From an uncultured Pelagibacteraceae bacterium (lineage in GTDB: Bacteria > Pseudomonadota > Alphaproteobacteria > Pelagibacterales > Pelagibacteraceae): a DNA stretch of 64,000 bases. The stretch spans positions 1 to 64,000 of the forward strand of contig CACFQR010000003.1 in the NCBI GenBank assembly GCA_902568465.1, written 5' to 3'. Below the pieces are notes generated by a model. That model did no database searches and was not told the DNA's origin. It was given only the letters and a program-made list of their open reading frames with translations. Positions 1 through 9,702 of this stretch are shown here, piece after piece (the first letter of the stretch is position 1; each line of letters begins with the position of its first letter). The translations under genes were made by a program, and so were the position numbers.

Positions 1-524
1 TATCTTTCTACGCTGCCCTCTCTTCTAATTTTTTTTTGTAATTGCAAGACGCCGTAAAGTAAAGCTTCTGCAGATGGAGGACATCCAGGTACATAAATAT
101 CAACAGGAACTATACGATCGCAACCTCTGACAACTGAGTAAGAATAATGATAGTACCCACCACCATTTGCACAACTACCCATAGATATAACATACCTGGG
201 TTCAGGCATTTGGTCATAAACTTTTCTAAGTGGTGCTGCCATTTTGTTTGTTAATGTACCAGCTACTATCATTACATCTGACTGTCTTGGAGATGCTCTT
301 GGTGCAGCTCCAAACCTTTCCAAATCATACCTAGGCATTGATGTTTGCATCATTTCTACCGCACAACATGCTAGTCCAAAAGTCATCCAGTGGAGCGAGC
401 CTGTTCTTGCCCAGTTAATTAAATTATCAGATGAAGTTGTTATAAAGCCTTTTTCACTAAATTCTTTAGAAATTTTTTTGAACTCTCTAGGTATCTTTTC
501 TTCTTTGCTTTTTAAATCAAACAT
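1..524 (-). CDS. nuoB: NADH-quinone oxidoreductase subunit B (NuoB), 3' end at window edge
   Basis: Not in the ORF track because it runs off the left edge; I translated it by hand from the ATG at 524. It encodes the complex I subunit that carries cluster N2, the last Fe-S centre before quinone, on the cytoplasmic side of the inner membrane. The 174 visible residues include the expected ligands: the paired Cys53-Cys54 in GLACCAVEM, Cys118 in MGSCANGGG and Cys148 in [10 protein letters not shown]. The final two bases read TA, so codon 175 is TAA or TAG (stop) or Tyr; the family length of about 170-180 residues suggests the gene ends here or just beyond. It starts one base after the nuoA stop, consistent with a co-transcribed nuoAB operon. 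Family identification is certain; only the C-terminus is unseen. Confidence 0.96.
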   Translation of the reverse strand, partial: MFDLKSKEEKIPREFKKISKEFSEKGFITTSSDNLINWARTGSLHWMTFGLACCAVEMMQTSMPRYDLERFGAAPRASPRQSDVMIVAGTLTNKMAAPLRKVYDQMPEPRYVISMGSCANGGGYYHYSYSVVRGCDRIVPVDIYVPGCPPSAEALLYGVLQLQKKIRREGSVER

Positions 525-525
525 T

Positions 526-897
526 TTAATCCCAATCTAATGCTCCTTTTTTCCATTCATAAACAAATCCTATGGTAAGAACGAATAAAAAAATCATCAT
601 TGACCAAAATCCAAGGGCTCCTATACTTCCTAATGAAACAGCCCAAGGAAAAAGGAAAGCTATTTCTAAATCAAAAATTATAAATAGAATTGCTACAAGG
701 TAAAATCTAACATCAAATTCCATTCTTGAGTCACTAAAAGCTTCAAAGCCACATTCGTATGCTGAAAGTTTTTCTGAATCTGGATTTTTTGGAGAAAATA
801 AATAGTTAATAGCTATAAATCCAACACTTAAAATAAGTGCAACAAATAAAAAAATTATAATAGATAGGTATTCTTTTAATAATATTTCAAATAACAT
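526..897 (-). CDS. nuoA: NADH-quinone oxidoreductase subunit A (NuoA)
   Basis: This 123-aa membrane subunit of complex I has three hydrophobic segments (about residues 10-30, 65-85 and 95-115). The conserved loop between the first two reads AYECGFEAF, which lies near the quinone channel in this family. The length matches the usual 115-140 residues. It is the first gene of the minus-strand nuo operon, and the nuoB ATG follows its stop codon by one base. The 123 bases upstream, before the SGNH gene ends at 1021, should hold the nuo promoter, but I could not pick one convincing -35/-10 pair there. Confidence 0.96.
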   Translation of the reverse strand: MLFEILLKEYLSIIIFLFVALILSVGFIAINYLFSPKNPDSEKLSAYECGFEAFSDSRMEFDVRFYLVAILFIIFDLEIAFLFPWAVSLGSIGALGFWSMMIFLFVLTIGFVYEWKKGALDWD

Positions 898-1020
898 ATT
901 TTCAAAATTATCACATTTATATACCTTTTTTTTTTACACTTATAGATGAGAGATTGTCACTTATTTCGCGGTGGATAACTCCTAATCAACTAATAAGCTT
1001 AATTAGTAATGGTATTTTTG

Positions 1021-2154
1021 CTAATCAAAGATCTCAATTAATATTTTTTTTGCTACAATATTGTGACCTTTCTCATTCCAGTGAGTATCATGCAAAAAAT
1101 ACAGATCAGTAGACCAGTTTATATTATTCTTTTTATATAAATTGAATTCAGGAAATAAATTAATTAATTTTGTACAATTAGATACTTTACATAAATGTTT
1201 TCCATATAACTCCCAATTAAAAATATCTTGACCATATTCTAAAGTGACAGCCCAAGGATAAACAACAATGTAAAATTCAGCATTATTTTTTTTAGTAACT
1301 TCAGATATTTTTTTGATATTATTTTCTATTTTTTTAAGACCACCATTTACACCGTGTGGAAGCCACCATTTTTGATCTAGTTTATCAAATTCTATGTATG
1401 TAAAATCACCCATTCGAGTTATACCTAACTCTGAATAATCTTTATCAATTTTTTTTTTAATTTTTATTTTTAACAATCTAGTAAAATTATTTAAGTAATT
1501 AATAAGTTGTCTCGAACCTTTAAAGTTATTATATTTAAATTCTTTCCAAGTGTTTGTGGTTCTTTTATTTGATTTATTTAATAACTCAAATTCCCAATAG
1601 TTTCCAATTAAGGAAGGTTTCTTACTTTGATTTTCTCGTTCCCATCTTCCAGCTTCATCACTTACATCTGTTAGGTCAATAACTAGTATAACTTTTTTTG
1701 GATAAATTTTTTTTTTGATAAGTTCCTCTAATCGATACAAGTGTGCTGTTGGACTGTATGAGGGAACTGCAAGATTTAAAACTTTATACTCTTTAGTAAA
1801 ACTATCAACTTTATGTACAAAAGTTTTTTTATAGTCCAATCCAACTCCATAAGTAAAAGAATCTCCTAAAAAAAATAATAAATTTTCATTTAAATTATTA
1901 TCTTTTTCACCTGAATATCTATTTCCATTTTCGTCGGTTAAAACTTTATAATGCTTTGAAGTTTTTACTATTTTTTCTTTAGCTTCACAGTTTGGTTTTA
2001 GATCGTAGTAATTTTCTTTAAAATTAAAACAACCGTATTTATTTTCTTTAAAAAAAAAATTTGAATATAAAACGTCTGATAACAACCATAAAATTATAAA
2101 AATAAATATTTGAATTGTTGCTATATAAATTCTTTTAAAAAAAATATTTTTCAT
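1021..2154 (-). CDS. Membrane-anchored SGNH/GDSL-type hydrolase or O-acyltransferase-like protein
   Basis: This 377-aa protein has one N-terminal hydrophobic segment (about residues 11-30), so it is probably anchored in the inner membrane with a periplasmic domain. A GDSF motif at 97-100 supplies the nucleophile Ser99, and DTHWNEKGH near the C-terminus supplies the Asp356/His358 block. Together these are the SGNH signature, and the DTHW form resembles AlgJ/AlgX-like polysaccharide O-acetylation proteins. It lies next to two glycan genes (an epimerase-methyltransferase fusion and a GT17-like transferase), so a role in modifying a surface polysaccharide is a reasonable inference. The substrate is unknown, and it could instead be a plain esterase. 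No partner MBOAT acyltransferase is seen nearby. Confidence 0.7.
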   Translation of the reverse strand: MKNIFFKRIYIATIQIFIFIILWLLSDVLYSNFFFKENKYGCFNFKENYYDLKPNCEAKEKIVKTSKHYKVLTDENGNRYSGEKDNNLNENLLFFLGDSFTYGVGLDYKKTFVHKVDSFTKEYKVLNLAVPSYSPTAHLYRLEELIKKKIYPKKVILVIDLTDVSDEAGRWERENQSKKPSLIGNYWEFELLNKSNKRTTNTWKEFKYNNFKGSRQLINYLNNFTRLLKIKIKKKIDKDYSELGITRMGDFTYIEFDKLDQKWWLPHGVNGGLKKIENNIKKISEVTKKNNAEFYIVVYPWAVTLEYGQDIFNWELYGKHLCKVSNCTKLINLFPEFNLYKKNNINWSTDLYFLHDTHWNEKGHNIVAKKILIEIFD

Positions 2155-2171
2155 AAAAAAACTATTTATTC

Positions 2172-2248
2172 TGGCGGGAGTGACGGGACTCGAACCCGCG
2201 ACCTCCTGCGTGACAGGCAGGCGCTCTAACCAACTGAGCTACACCCCC
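2172..2248 (-). tRNA. tRNA-Asp (GTC)
   Basis: The reverse complement folds as a 77-nt cloverleaf with the 3' CCA encoded. The acceptor arm begins GGGGGTG and pairs with CACTCCC (one G-U pair). The D arm reads AGCTCAGTTGGTTAGAGC, the anticodon loop TGTCACG gives anticodon GTC, and the T arm contains GGTTCGAGTCC. It lies four bases before tRNA-Val on the same strand, so the two are probably one transcript. Confidence 0.97.
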
Positions 2249-2252
2249 AAAA

Positions 2253-2328
2253 TGGTGGGCGGTAAAGGACTCGAACCTATGACCCTCTCGGTGTAAACGA
2301 GATGCTCTACCAACTGAGCTAACCGCCC
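2253..2328 (-). tRNA. tRNA-Val (TAC)
   Basis: The reverse complement gives a 76-nt tRNA with encoded CCA. The acceptor arm GGGCGGT pairs perfectly with ACCGCCC. The anticodon stem TCTCG/CGAGA encloses TTTACAC, giving anticodon TAC (Val), and the T loop contains GGTTCGAGTCC. It is transcribed ahead of tRNA-Asp with a four-base spacer. Confidence 0.97.
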
Positions 2329-2375
2329 CATTAACTTTTTAACGTTTTTTACAGTACGTTATTAATAAAGTAAAA

Positions 2376-4922
2376 TTATTTCTCTAAATCTTTAATGTTT
2401 ACAAATTTATCAGCTAAATCACTATTCTTTTTTTTGATTTCTTCAAAAAAATTCCAGGCTAATACTAATGCACAGTCTGCTTTTGATTTTATCTTTTCCT
2501 TAGAAGTAATAGGTATTTTCATTCCTGGTAAAAATTTACCATGTTTTAGTTTATTATCTTCAATAATGCACTCGACTTCATCTGATATTCCAAAAAAATT
2601 TAGTGCTGTTGTGGCTTTAGCTGGAGATCCGTAACCAATTATCTTAGCATTATTATTTTTTAATCTTAGAATGTTTTTTCTTACATTATCTCTAATTTTA
2701 TATATTTTTTCAGCAAACATTTGATAAGTCTTATATTTTTTAATTCCAAATTTTTCTTCCTCTTTAATTAATTCTTTAACATTATTTTCAATTTTTATTT
2801 TTTTTCCCTTTTTAATGTAAACCCTTATAGAACCACCATGCGTATTGATCCTCTCAACTCTATAAATTTTACCCTCAAATTTATTAAAAAAATTAATTAA
2901 AGAGGTTAATGACCAATAATTGTAATGCTCATGATAAATATTATCAAAAGTTAAATCTTTAAGAGTGTTTAATAAATATTGCACTTCAATAATTATAGTT
3001 CCATTTTTATTTAATAAATTGAACATTGATTCTGCCATTTCTTGCAATTTATCTGAATGTGCAAAAACATTTGAAGCTAAAATTAAATCTGCATTTTTTT
3101 TAATTTTTTTCAAATTACTTTTTTCTAAAAAACCATTAAATGTTTTAATTTTATTTTTATTTGCTAGCTTTGCTAAATTTTTAGCTGGTTCTATGCCTAA
3201 TATTTTTTTAAAACCTAAATCCTTAAAAGGTTTTAATGCTACTCCATCATTACTACCTACATCGATAATGTAAGATTTATTTTTGGATAGTTTAAAATCT
3301 TTAATATATTTTTTGGCTGCAGTAACAAAATGATCTCTAAAAGATTTAGATGTCGAAGAAGTATACAAATATTTCGAAAACATTTTTTTTGGATTTACAG
3401 CTACAGATAATTGGCAATTATGACATTTACTGCAATAATTAACTTCTAGTGGATACAAATCACATTTTTCCTCTTTTTTACTAAGTAAATTATTTGCTAA
3501 TGGTTGATATCCTAAAGAAATCACTCTTTTAAGATTTGTGTTTCCACATGACCTACACTCAAACTTGTAACAACTTAATAATAAATCTTTTTCATTATCA
3601 TCTACTAAAACGTGCCTAATAGTATGTGTCACTCCGTAGTTTTCATGCTCTCTTTCTCCCCTTACTAAATTTAAAAAGATTGTATCTTTAGGAAAAACCA
3701 TTGTGTGTGCTGTGTTGGGTTTAGTTACAATTAGTTGGCCTTCATTAACTACATGAGTAATTTTTGGGGAATTTTTATTAAGTAAATCTTGATACACGCT
3801 AATAAACTGACCTTTCGTAACTAAACATTTTTGTTCTTGAATGGGGTGATAATGATTAGCACGAATTGTACCCTTTTTTGAATCTATTAATCCAATTAAA
3901 TTTATCGGTTCAGGCAATTCATGATTGCTAATTTTTCCGCGTTTATCAATAAATTCTTTTTCACCATTTCTAACATGCTCTAAGTCTTTAGGTATACACA
4001 GCTTAGACCATTTAAAAATCATTTCTTTAATGCTTTCATCCAAATTGTATAAAAATTTAAAACCTTTTTTCAAAATTTTTTTGTTTGACAAGGAAAATCC
4101 TAAATTTGGAATTTCATCATTAGTCTCTTTTAAAGAAATATTTGGATTATGTTTTTTACAGATTTCCGCAACCTCTTTCACTGTTACAGTATCTTTAGTT
4201 ACGTTAAATATTTCGTTGTATATATCTTCTTTTTCTTCCATGAATTTAAAACATCTAGCTACATCAATAATGGGTACCAAACTTTTAATCTGTCTCCCGC
4301 CAGCAAAAAGCTTTAACGTTCCATTTTGAGAAGCAATTTTAGAAAAAAGATTTGGCATTATATCTATGCGCGCTGTATCAGTTGAGTAACCATAGACTGA
4401 ACCTAAACGTAAAATAATGTAATTTTTTCCAGAATCTTTAAGTTGTTTTTCGTTGTTTGCCTTTGAAGTTGCATAAGAAAGTACAGGTTCTAAATCTTCA
4501 TCCTCAAGTATATTATTTCTTACTTTTTCCATTCCTTCGTACACAACATGTGTTGATGGAAAAATTATTTTACATTTATCACTTATAGCTCTAAGTATAT
4601 TTTCAGTTCCTTTTTCAGCAACTAATTTAATTTTAGAATCTTTTTCATTATTACTTTCATTTTTAACTCTTGGCACGTCTGTTATGCCTGCTAAGTGATG
4701 AACTATGTCTGCATCTTTACAATGCTTATTTATTAAGGCTTCATCCAATATATCGCCATGAACAAAGTCAATTCCCCAGTTTCTTAATTGATTAACTCTT
4801 TCAGAGATAAACCTGTTATCTATAACTAGTATTTCATTATTCCAACTAATTCCTGAATATATTTTGCATAGTTCGGTGCCTATATAACCAATACCGCCCG
4901 TAATTATGATTTTTTTAGACAT
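2376..4922 (-). CDS. Trimodular sugar enzyme: NAD-dependent epimerase/reductase, cupin, zinc-type C-methyltransferase
   Basis: One 848-aa reading frame joins three modules. Residues 1 to about 305 are an extended SDR: the nucleotide loop TGGIGYIG at 8-15 and the catalytic pair Tyr150/Lys154 in SYATSK. Residues about 315-450 form a cupin with HYHPIQEQ and a later AHTM histidine, recalling the SDR-plus-cupin layout of CapF/WbjC. Residues about 453-848 are an NDP-sugar C-methyltransferase: a zinc site from Cys456, Cys459, Cys497 and Cys500, then the SAM-binding motif DVGSNDG near 554-560. The likely role is making a branched or deoxy NDP-sugar for a surface glycan. The frame is uninterrupted, so this looks like a genuine fusion. 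The substrate is unknown. A 68-base divergent gap separates it from the GT17-like gene. Confidence 0.85.
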   Translation of the reverse strand: MSKKIIITGGIGYIGTELCKIYSGISWNNEILVIDNRFISERVNQLRNWGIDFVHGDILDEALINKHCKDADIVHHLAGITDVPRVKNESNNEKDSKIKLVAEKGTENILRAISDKCKIIFPSTHVVYEGMEKVRNNILEDEDLEPVLSYATSKANNEKQLKDSGKNYIILRLGSVYGYSTDTARIDIMPNLFSKIASQNGTLKLFAGGRQIKSLVPIIDVARCFKFMEEKEDIYNEIFNVTKDTVTVKEVAEICKKHNPNISLKETNDEIPNLGFSLSNKKILKKGFKFLYNLDESIKEMIFKWSKLCIPKDLEHVRNGEKEFIDKRGKISNHELPEPINLIGLIDSKKGTIRANHYHPIQEQKCLVTKGQFISVYQDLLNKNSPKITHVVNEGQLIVTKPNTAHTMVFPKDTIFLNLVRGEREHENYGVTHTIRHVLVDDNEKDLLLSCYKFECRSCGNTNLKRVISLGYQPLANNLLSKKEEKCDLYPLEVNYCSKCHNCQLSVAVNPKKMFSKYLYTSSTSKSFRDHFVTAAKKYIKDFKLSKNKSYIIDVGSNDGVALKPFKDLGFKKILGIEPAKNLAKLANKNKIKTFNGFLEKSNLKKIKKNADLILASNVFAHSDKLQEMAESMFNLLNKNGTIIIEVQYLLNTLKDLTFDNIYHEHYNYWSLTSLINFFNKFEGKIYRVERINTHGGSIRVYIKKGKKIKIENNVKELIKEEEKFGIKKYKTYQMFAEKIYKIRDNVRKNILRLKNNNAKIIGYGSPAKATTALNFFGISDEVECIIEDNKLKHGKFLPGMKIPITSKEKIKSKADCALVLAWNFFEEIKKKNSDLADKFVNIKDLEK

Positions 4923-4990
4923 GTTTTTATTTATACTTTATTAAAATAAAATCTTTCCTTATATTATACAAATTAAAATTTCAATTAAAT

Positions 4991-5884
4991 ATGAAAATCT
5001 ACGATTGTTTTATGTATTTTGATGAGGAGATGTTGTTAGACCTCAGATTTAATATACTAAATGATTATGTAGACAAGTTTGTAATAACTGAGGCAACCTA
5101 CTCACATAATGGTGATAAAAAAAAACTTAATTTCAATATAAGCAAATTTCCAAATTTTAAAGATAAAATCGAATATATTGTCGTAAATGAACCCCCGCCT
5201 ACATTATTAAAAATTAATAGCGATGATAGCGAAGGTGCTCGAGCTGAAAAACTAATTTTAAATGGAATGAAAAGAGATTACTTCCAACGAGAAAAACTGC
5301 AAAAAGGATTTGAAAATGCTGATCCTGAAGATTTAATATTAATAAGCGATTTGGATGAAATTCCTAACCTTGAAAATATAGAGATTAAAAAAATTGATAA
5401 TAAAATAATATGCTTTAAACAAAACATGTTTTATTACAAATTTAATTTACTTTATGAATCAATTCCTTGGTTTGGAACCAGAGCGTGTAAAAAAAAGAAT
5501 CTTATTTCACCGCAGTGGTTAAGAGATACAAAGCATAAAATATATCCTTGGTGGAGAATTGATATTATTTTTTCTAAACATAAGTACCACGATATTTACC
5601 ATGTTAAAGATGGTGGTTGGCATTTTACTAATATCAAATCTCCAAAAGACTTGTTTAATAAATTATCAAAATTTGCACACCATTATGAATTTGAGGCAAG
5701 TGGACTCTCAATAAAAGATGTTGAAAAAATGATTGAAGAAAAAAAGGTAGTTTATGATCATAGTATCGATCAACGCGGATACAAATGGGCTGGTAATACT
5801 AAATTAAAAAGCTTGGCTCTTTCAAAAATGCCTACTTATCTAGAAAAAAATTATTTAAAGTATGGCGAGTGGCTTGATATTTAA
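4991..5884 (+). CDS. Glycosyltransferase family 17-like protein
   Basis: This 297-aa cytoplasmic protein resembles family GT17 (the beta-1,4-N-acetylglucosaminyltransferase-like group). It opens with IYDCFMYFDEEMLLDLR, contains FVITEATYSHNG, and has the acidic motif ISDLDEIPN near residue 120, a probable metal/nucleotide-sugar DxD site. It also has the conserved GGWHFTN near residue 210. It is transcribed divergently from the sugar-modifying fusion protein, suggesting both work on the same surface polysaccharide. Donor and acceptor cannot be deduced. It ends nine bases before the lon stop codon on the other strand. Confidence 0.8.
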   Translation: MKIYDCFMYFDEEMLLDLRFNILNDYVDKFVITEATYSHNGDKKKLNFNISKFPNFKDKIEYIVVNEPPPTLLKINSDDSEGARAEKLILNGMKRDYFQREKLQKGFENADPEDLILISDLDEIPNLENIEIKKIDNKIICFKQNMFYYKFNLLYESIPWFGTRACKKKNLISPQWLRDTKHKIYPWWRIDIIFSKHKYHDIYHVKDGGWHFTNIKSPKDLFNKLSKFAHHYEFEASGLSIKDVEKMIEEKKVVYDHSIDQRGYKWAGNTKLKSLALSKMPTYLEKNYLKYGEWLDI

Positions 5885-5893
5885 TAATTAGGA

Positions 5894-8290
5894 TTAGTTG
5901 GTGCTTCTTACAGAAGAGGTTTCTTTATTTTTTTGAACAGCGGAAGGTTCAACTTCAATCCAGTTAACAGGTTTTAATTCTTTTACTAAAGCTAACTTTA
6001 AAACTTCATCTACATTTTTCACTGTAGTTATCTCAAGATCACCTATTATGTTTTTTGGTATTTCAACAAGATCTTTTTCATTATCAGCAGGTATTATAAT
6101 TTTAGTTATTCCTGATCTATGCGCAGCCAAAAGTTTTTCTTTAAGACCTCCTATCGGCAATACATGTCCCCTTAATGTAACTTCTCCGGTCATTGCAACA
6201 TTTCTATCAACTGGTATTCCTGTTATAGATGAAACTATGGAAGTGACCATGGCTATTCCTGCCGAAGGTCCATCTTTAGGTGTTGCTCCTTCTGGTACAT
6301 GAATATGAAAATCTTTTTTTTCAAAAATTGGAGGTATTATTCCAAATTCTAAAGATTTAGATCTTACATAAGATTTGGCAGCTTTAACTGACTCTTGCAT
6401 GACATCTCCTAACTTACCTGTAATTTGCATTTTACCTTTTCCAGGCATAATGACAGATTCAATTTTTAATATTTCTCCACCAAATTCTGTCCAAGCTAAA
6501 CCTGTAACAACTCCAACTTTGTTATCAGATTCTAATTCGCCATATTTAAATTTTTTAACTCCTAGATAATCATGAAGATTTTCTGAATTAATAGAAACTT
6601 TATCATTTTGGTCTGTCAGAATTTTTTTAACAGTTTTTCTAGCTAATTTAGAAATTTCTCTTTCAAGATTACGAACTCCTGACTCTTTTGTATAACTTCT
6701 AATAATATCTTTTAAAACATTTTTTTCTAAATTCCATTCTTCATTTTTAAGACCATTAGTTTCAATTTGTTTAGGTATTAAATAATTTGTTGCAATGTTA
6801 ATTTTTTCATCTTCTGTATATCCGGGAATTCTAATTACCTCTAATCTATCAAGTAAAGCTGGTAATATATTTAAAGTGTTGGCTGTTGTTACAAACATTA
6901 CGTCAGATAGATCATAATCAACTTCTAAGTAATGGTCATTAAACGAACCATTTTGTTCTGGATCTAACGCTTCTAGAAGGGCAGAAGAAGGATCCCCTCT
7001 ATAATCAGAACCAACTTTATCTATTTCATCTAATAAAAAAAGAGGATTCTTTGTTCCAGCTTTTTTCATTTGCTGAATTATTTTTCCAGGTAGTGATCCT
7101 ATATATGTTCTTCTATGACCTCTAATTTCTGCTTCATCTCTAACGCCACCTAAAGACATCCTTACAAATTTTCTTCCAGTAGCTCTTGCAATGGATTTTC
7201 CTAATGAAGTTTTGCCAACACCTGGTGGTCCTACTAGACATAAAATAGCACCCTTAATCTTGCCAACTCTTTTTTGAACAGCTAGATACTCAAGTATTCT
7301 CTCTTTAACTTTTTCTAGACCAAAATGATCTTGATCTAATATTTTTTTTGCTTCGTTGATATTAACGCTTTCAGCTTTTTTATCTTTATTTGCCCATGGT
7401 AGTTCAACCATCCAGTCTAAATAATTTCTAACTACAGTAGCTTCAGCGGACATTGAACTCATACTTTTTAATTTTTTTAATTCAGATAAACATTTTTTTG
7501 TAGCTTCCTTCGGCATTCTTGCCTTAATAATTGCTTTATTTAAATTAGCAATTTCATCCTTACCGTCTTCTATCTCTCCTAGTTCTTTTTGAATAGCTTT
7601 CATTTGTTCATTTAAATAATATTCTCTTTGAGTTTTTTCCATTTGATTTTTTACTCTGCCTCTAATTCTCTTTTCAACACTAATAACATTTATTTCATTA
7701 TTTATGTGTTCCATTAATTTTTCTAATCTTATTTTCAAATCAATTGTCTCTAGTAGTTTTTGTTTTTCCTGTATTGAAATATTTAATTGAGCTGAAATAT
7801 GATCTGATATTTTAGAAGGATCTTTTAAATCTTTGATATTTGTCATAAGCTCGTAAGAAATTTTTTTGTTTAAACCAGTTAGTTTTTCTAATTTTCTGAC
7901 TATCGCAATAGAATATGCTAACTGATCTTCTTTAGAGTCAATTTTGTCTTTGACGATTTCTATAGTGCTAGTAATAAATTCTTTGTTATTTTTACAATCT
8001 AAAATTTTTACCCTATCTACCCCTTCTACTAAAACTTTGACTGTCCCATCTGGCAGCTTTAAAAGTTGTAAAACTTTACTCTCGCAACCAAATGTATATA
8101 AATCTTCTACGTTTGGGTCATCTACTTCAGCATTTTTTTGTGTTACTAAGATAATTTTTTTATTGCTTTTCATTACTTCATTTAAAGATTTTATAGATTT
8201 ATCCCTTCCAACAAATAGGGGAGCTATCATGCCTGGAAAAACAACAACATCTCTGAGAGGTAACAAAGGTAAATAATCACTTTTGCTCAT
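5894..8290 (-). CDS. lon: ATP-dependent protease Lon
   Basis: This 798-aa cytoplasmic AAA+ protease degrades misfolded and regulatory proteins. An N-terminal substrate-binding domain (about 1-200) is followed by a coiled linker. The AAA+ module has Walker A GPPGVGKT at 354-361 and Walker B FLLDEIDK. The C-terminal serine-lysine protease has Ser676 in DGPSAGIAM and Lys719 in GGLKEK. Length matches the family. It is the last gene of the minus-strand run tig-clpP-clpX-lon, the usual bacterial order, and begins 42 bases after clpX. No heat-shock promoter was recognised. Confidence 0.98.
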   Translation of the reverse strand: MSKSDYLPLLPLRDVVVFPGMIAPLFVGRDKSIKSLNEVMKSNKKIILVTQKNAEVDDPNVEDLYTFGCESKVLQLLKLPDGTVKVLVEGVDRVKILDCKNNKEFITSTIEIVKDKIDSKEDQLAYSIAIVRKLEKLTGLNKKISYELMTNIKDLKDPSKISDHISAQLNISIQEKQKLLETIDLKIRLEKLMEHINNEINVISVEKRIRGRVKNQMEKTQREYYLNEQMKAIQKELGEIEDGKDEIANLNKAIIKARMPKEATKKCLSELKKLKSMSSMSAEATVVRNYLDWMVELPWANKDKKAESVNINEAKKILDQDHFGLEKVKERILEYLAVQKRVGKIKGAILCLVGPPGVGKTSLGKSIARATGRKFVRMSLGGVRDEAEIRGHRRTYIGSLPGKIIQQMKKAGTKNPLFLLDEIDKVGSDYRGDPSSALLEALDPEQNGSFNDHYLEVDYDLSDVMFVTTANTLNILPALLDRLEVIRIPGYTEDEKINIATNYLIPKQIETNGLKNEEWNLEKNVLKDIIRSYTKESGVRNLEREISKLARKTVKKILTDQNDKVSINSENLHDYLGVKKFKYGELESDNKVGVVTGLAWTEFGGEILKIESVIMPGKGKMQITGKLGDVMQESVKAAKSYVRSKSLEFGIIPPIFEKKDFHIHVPEGATPKDGPSAGIAMVTSIVSSITGIPVDRNVAMTGEVTLRGHVLPIGGLKEKLLAAHRSGITKIIIPADNEKDLVEIPKNIIGDLEITTVKNVDEVLKLALVKELKPVNWIEVEPSAVQKNKETSSVRSTN

Positions 8291-8332
8291 AATGTCAGTA
8301 TATGGTTATTATTATGGAAATTTCAACAGTTT

Positions 8333-9586
8333 TTATGCTGCTGTGGTCTTTTTGTCTTTCGCATAAATAATTAATGGTTCGCTGCTATTTTGAACAACAG
8401 ACTTGTCTATAATTACCTCTTCAACATTTTCCATTGTAGGAAGTTTGAACATAGTTTTCAGCAATAATGCTTCTATAATTGATCTTAATCCTCTTGCACC
8501 AGTTTTTTTGCTAATAGCTTTTTTTGCGATTTCCACAACGGATTCATCTTTAAAAGTAAGTTTTACATTTTCAAACTCAAAAAGTCTTTTGTATTGTTTA
8601 AGTAAAGAATTCTTTGGTTCCTTTAAAATTTTAACTAAAGATTGCTCATCTAGATCCTCAAGAGTAGCCAAAATTGGCATTCTTCCAACAAATTCAGGTA
8701 TTAATCCGTATTTAATTAAATCTTCTGGCTCTAATTTTTTTATAAGTTCTCCTGTTGCTTTCTCCTGTAAATATTTTACTTTTGCCCCAAAGCCTATGGA
8801 AATGTCTGATCCTCTTTTTGCGATAACTTTATCTAATCCAGCAAAAGCTCCACCACAAATAAACAAAATATTTGTTGTATCAACTTGCAAAAATTCTTGT
8901 TGAGGGTGCTTTCTGCCTCCTTGTGGAGGTACACTAGCTATAGTACCCTCCATAATTTTGAGAAGAGCTTGTTGAACGCCTTCGCCGGAAACGTCTCTCG
9001 TTATTGATGGGTTTTCTGATTTTCTACTTATTTTATCTACTTCATCAATGTAAACTATACCTCTTTGTGCTTTTTCAACATTATAATCTGCTGCTTGTAA
9101 TAATTTAAGTATTATATTCTCTACATCTTCACCAACGTAACCTGCTTCGGTAAGTGTTGTGGCATCCGCCATTGTAAAGGGTACATCTAAAATTCTTGCT
9201 AAAGTTTGTGCTAAAAGAGTTTTTCCACATCCTGTAGGACCAACTAATAAAATATTTGATTTTGATAATTCTACATCTTTATTTGATTTAGACTCGTGAT
9301 TTAATCTTTTATAATGATTGTGTACAGCTACGGACAAAACCTCTTTTGCATAAGTCTGTCCAATAACATAATCGTCTAACACATTACATATTTCCTGAGG
9401 AGTTGGAACTCCCTCTTGATTTTTTACAAATGTATCTTTGTTTTCTTCTTTAATAATATCCATGCAAAGTTCTACGCATTCATCGCATATAAAAACCGTA
9501 GGACCAGCTATTAATTTACGGACTTCGTGTTGGCTTTTACCACAGAAGGAACAGTAAAGAATATTTTTATTACTTTTTTCACTCAT
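8333..9586 (-). CDS. clpX: ClpX, ATPase/unfoldase subunit of ClpXP
   Basis: This 417-aa AAA+ unfoldase feeds substrates to ClpP. The N-terminal zinc-binding domain has Cys12, Cys15, Cys34 and Cys37. Walker A is GPTGCGKT at 116-123, Walker B is VYIDEVDK, and the ClpP-docking type loop follows FIGGAFAGL-like sequence (here ICGGAFAGL). The start is fixed by the zinc domain beginning at residue 12. It lies between clpP and lon on the same strand; the 116 bases before it contain an inverted repeat. Confidence 0.98.
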   Translation of the reverse strand: MSEKSNKNILYCSFCGKSQHEVRKLIAGPTVFICDECVELCMDIIKEENKDTFVKNQEGVPTPQEICNVLDDYVIGQTYAKEVLSVAVHNHYKRLNHESKSNKDVELSKSNILLVGPTGCGKTLLAQTLARILDVPFTMADATTLTEAGYVGEDVENIILKLLQAADYNVEKAQRGIVYIDEVDKISRKSENPSITRDVSGEGVQQALLKIMEGTIASVPPQGGRKHPQQEFLQVDTTNILFICGGAFAGLDKVIAKRGSDISIGFGAKVKYLQEKATGELIKKLEPEDLIKYGLIPEFVGRMPILATLEDLDEQSLVKILKEPKNSLLKQYKRLFEFENVKLTFKDESVVEIAKKAISKKTGARGLRSIIEALLLKTMFKLPTMENVEEVIIDKSVVQNSSEPLIIYAKDKKTTAA

Positions 9587-9643
9587 TGTTATTTAATTTT
9601 TTTGTTATTTAACTTTTAAAATTCGAATCACTAAGATTTCAAA

Positions 9644-9659
9644 ATAAACTAAAGTTTAT
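9644..9659 (-). promoter_or_regulatory. Inverted repeat between clpP and clpX
   Basis: A perfect 7-base dyad ATAAACT/AGTTTAT with a 2-base spacer lies about 45 bases past the clpP stop and about 58 bases before the clpX ATG. Read on the minus strand, it could form a short stem followed by TTTT, a weak attenuator between the two genes, or it could be a protein-binding site. The A+T-only sequence makes a chance repeat plausible. Confidence 0.3.
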
Positions 9660-9702
9660 ACTTATCAAGCTTAAGTTGTATGTATCAACAAAATGTAGTG
9701 GT

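Noticed and set aside
970-978. DnaA-box-like 9-mer (TTATCCACC on the minus strand) upstream of nuoA
   Set aside because: Single copy with one mismatch to the consensus, no cluster of boxes and no unwinding region, so no origin is claimed.
955-1020. Hairpin ACTAAT/ATTAGT downstream of the SGNH gene as a terminator
   Set aside because: A+T-only six-base stem without a following T-tract in the right direction; too weak to annotate.
2376-4922. The 848-aa gene as two or three merged genes
   Set aside because: The frame is continuous, and no internal stop, start with ribosome-binding site, or frame change was found between modules.
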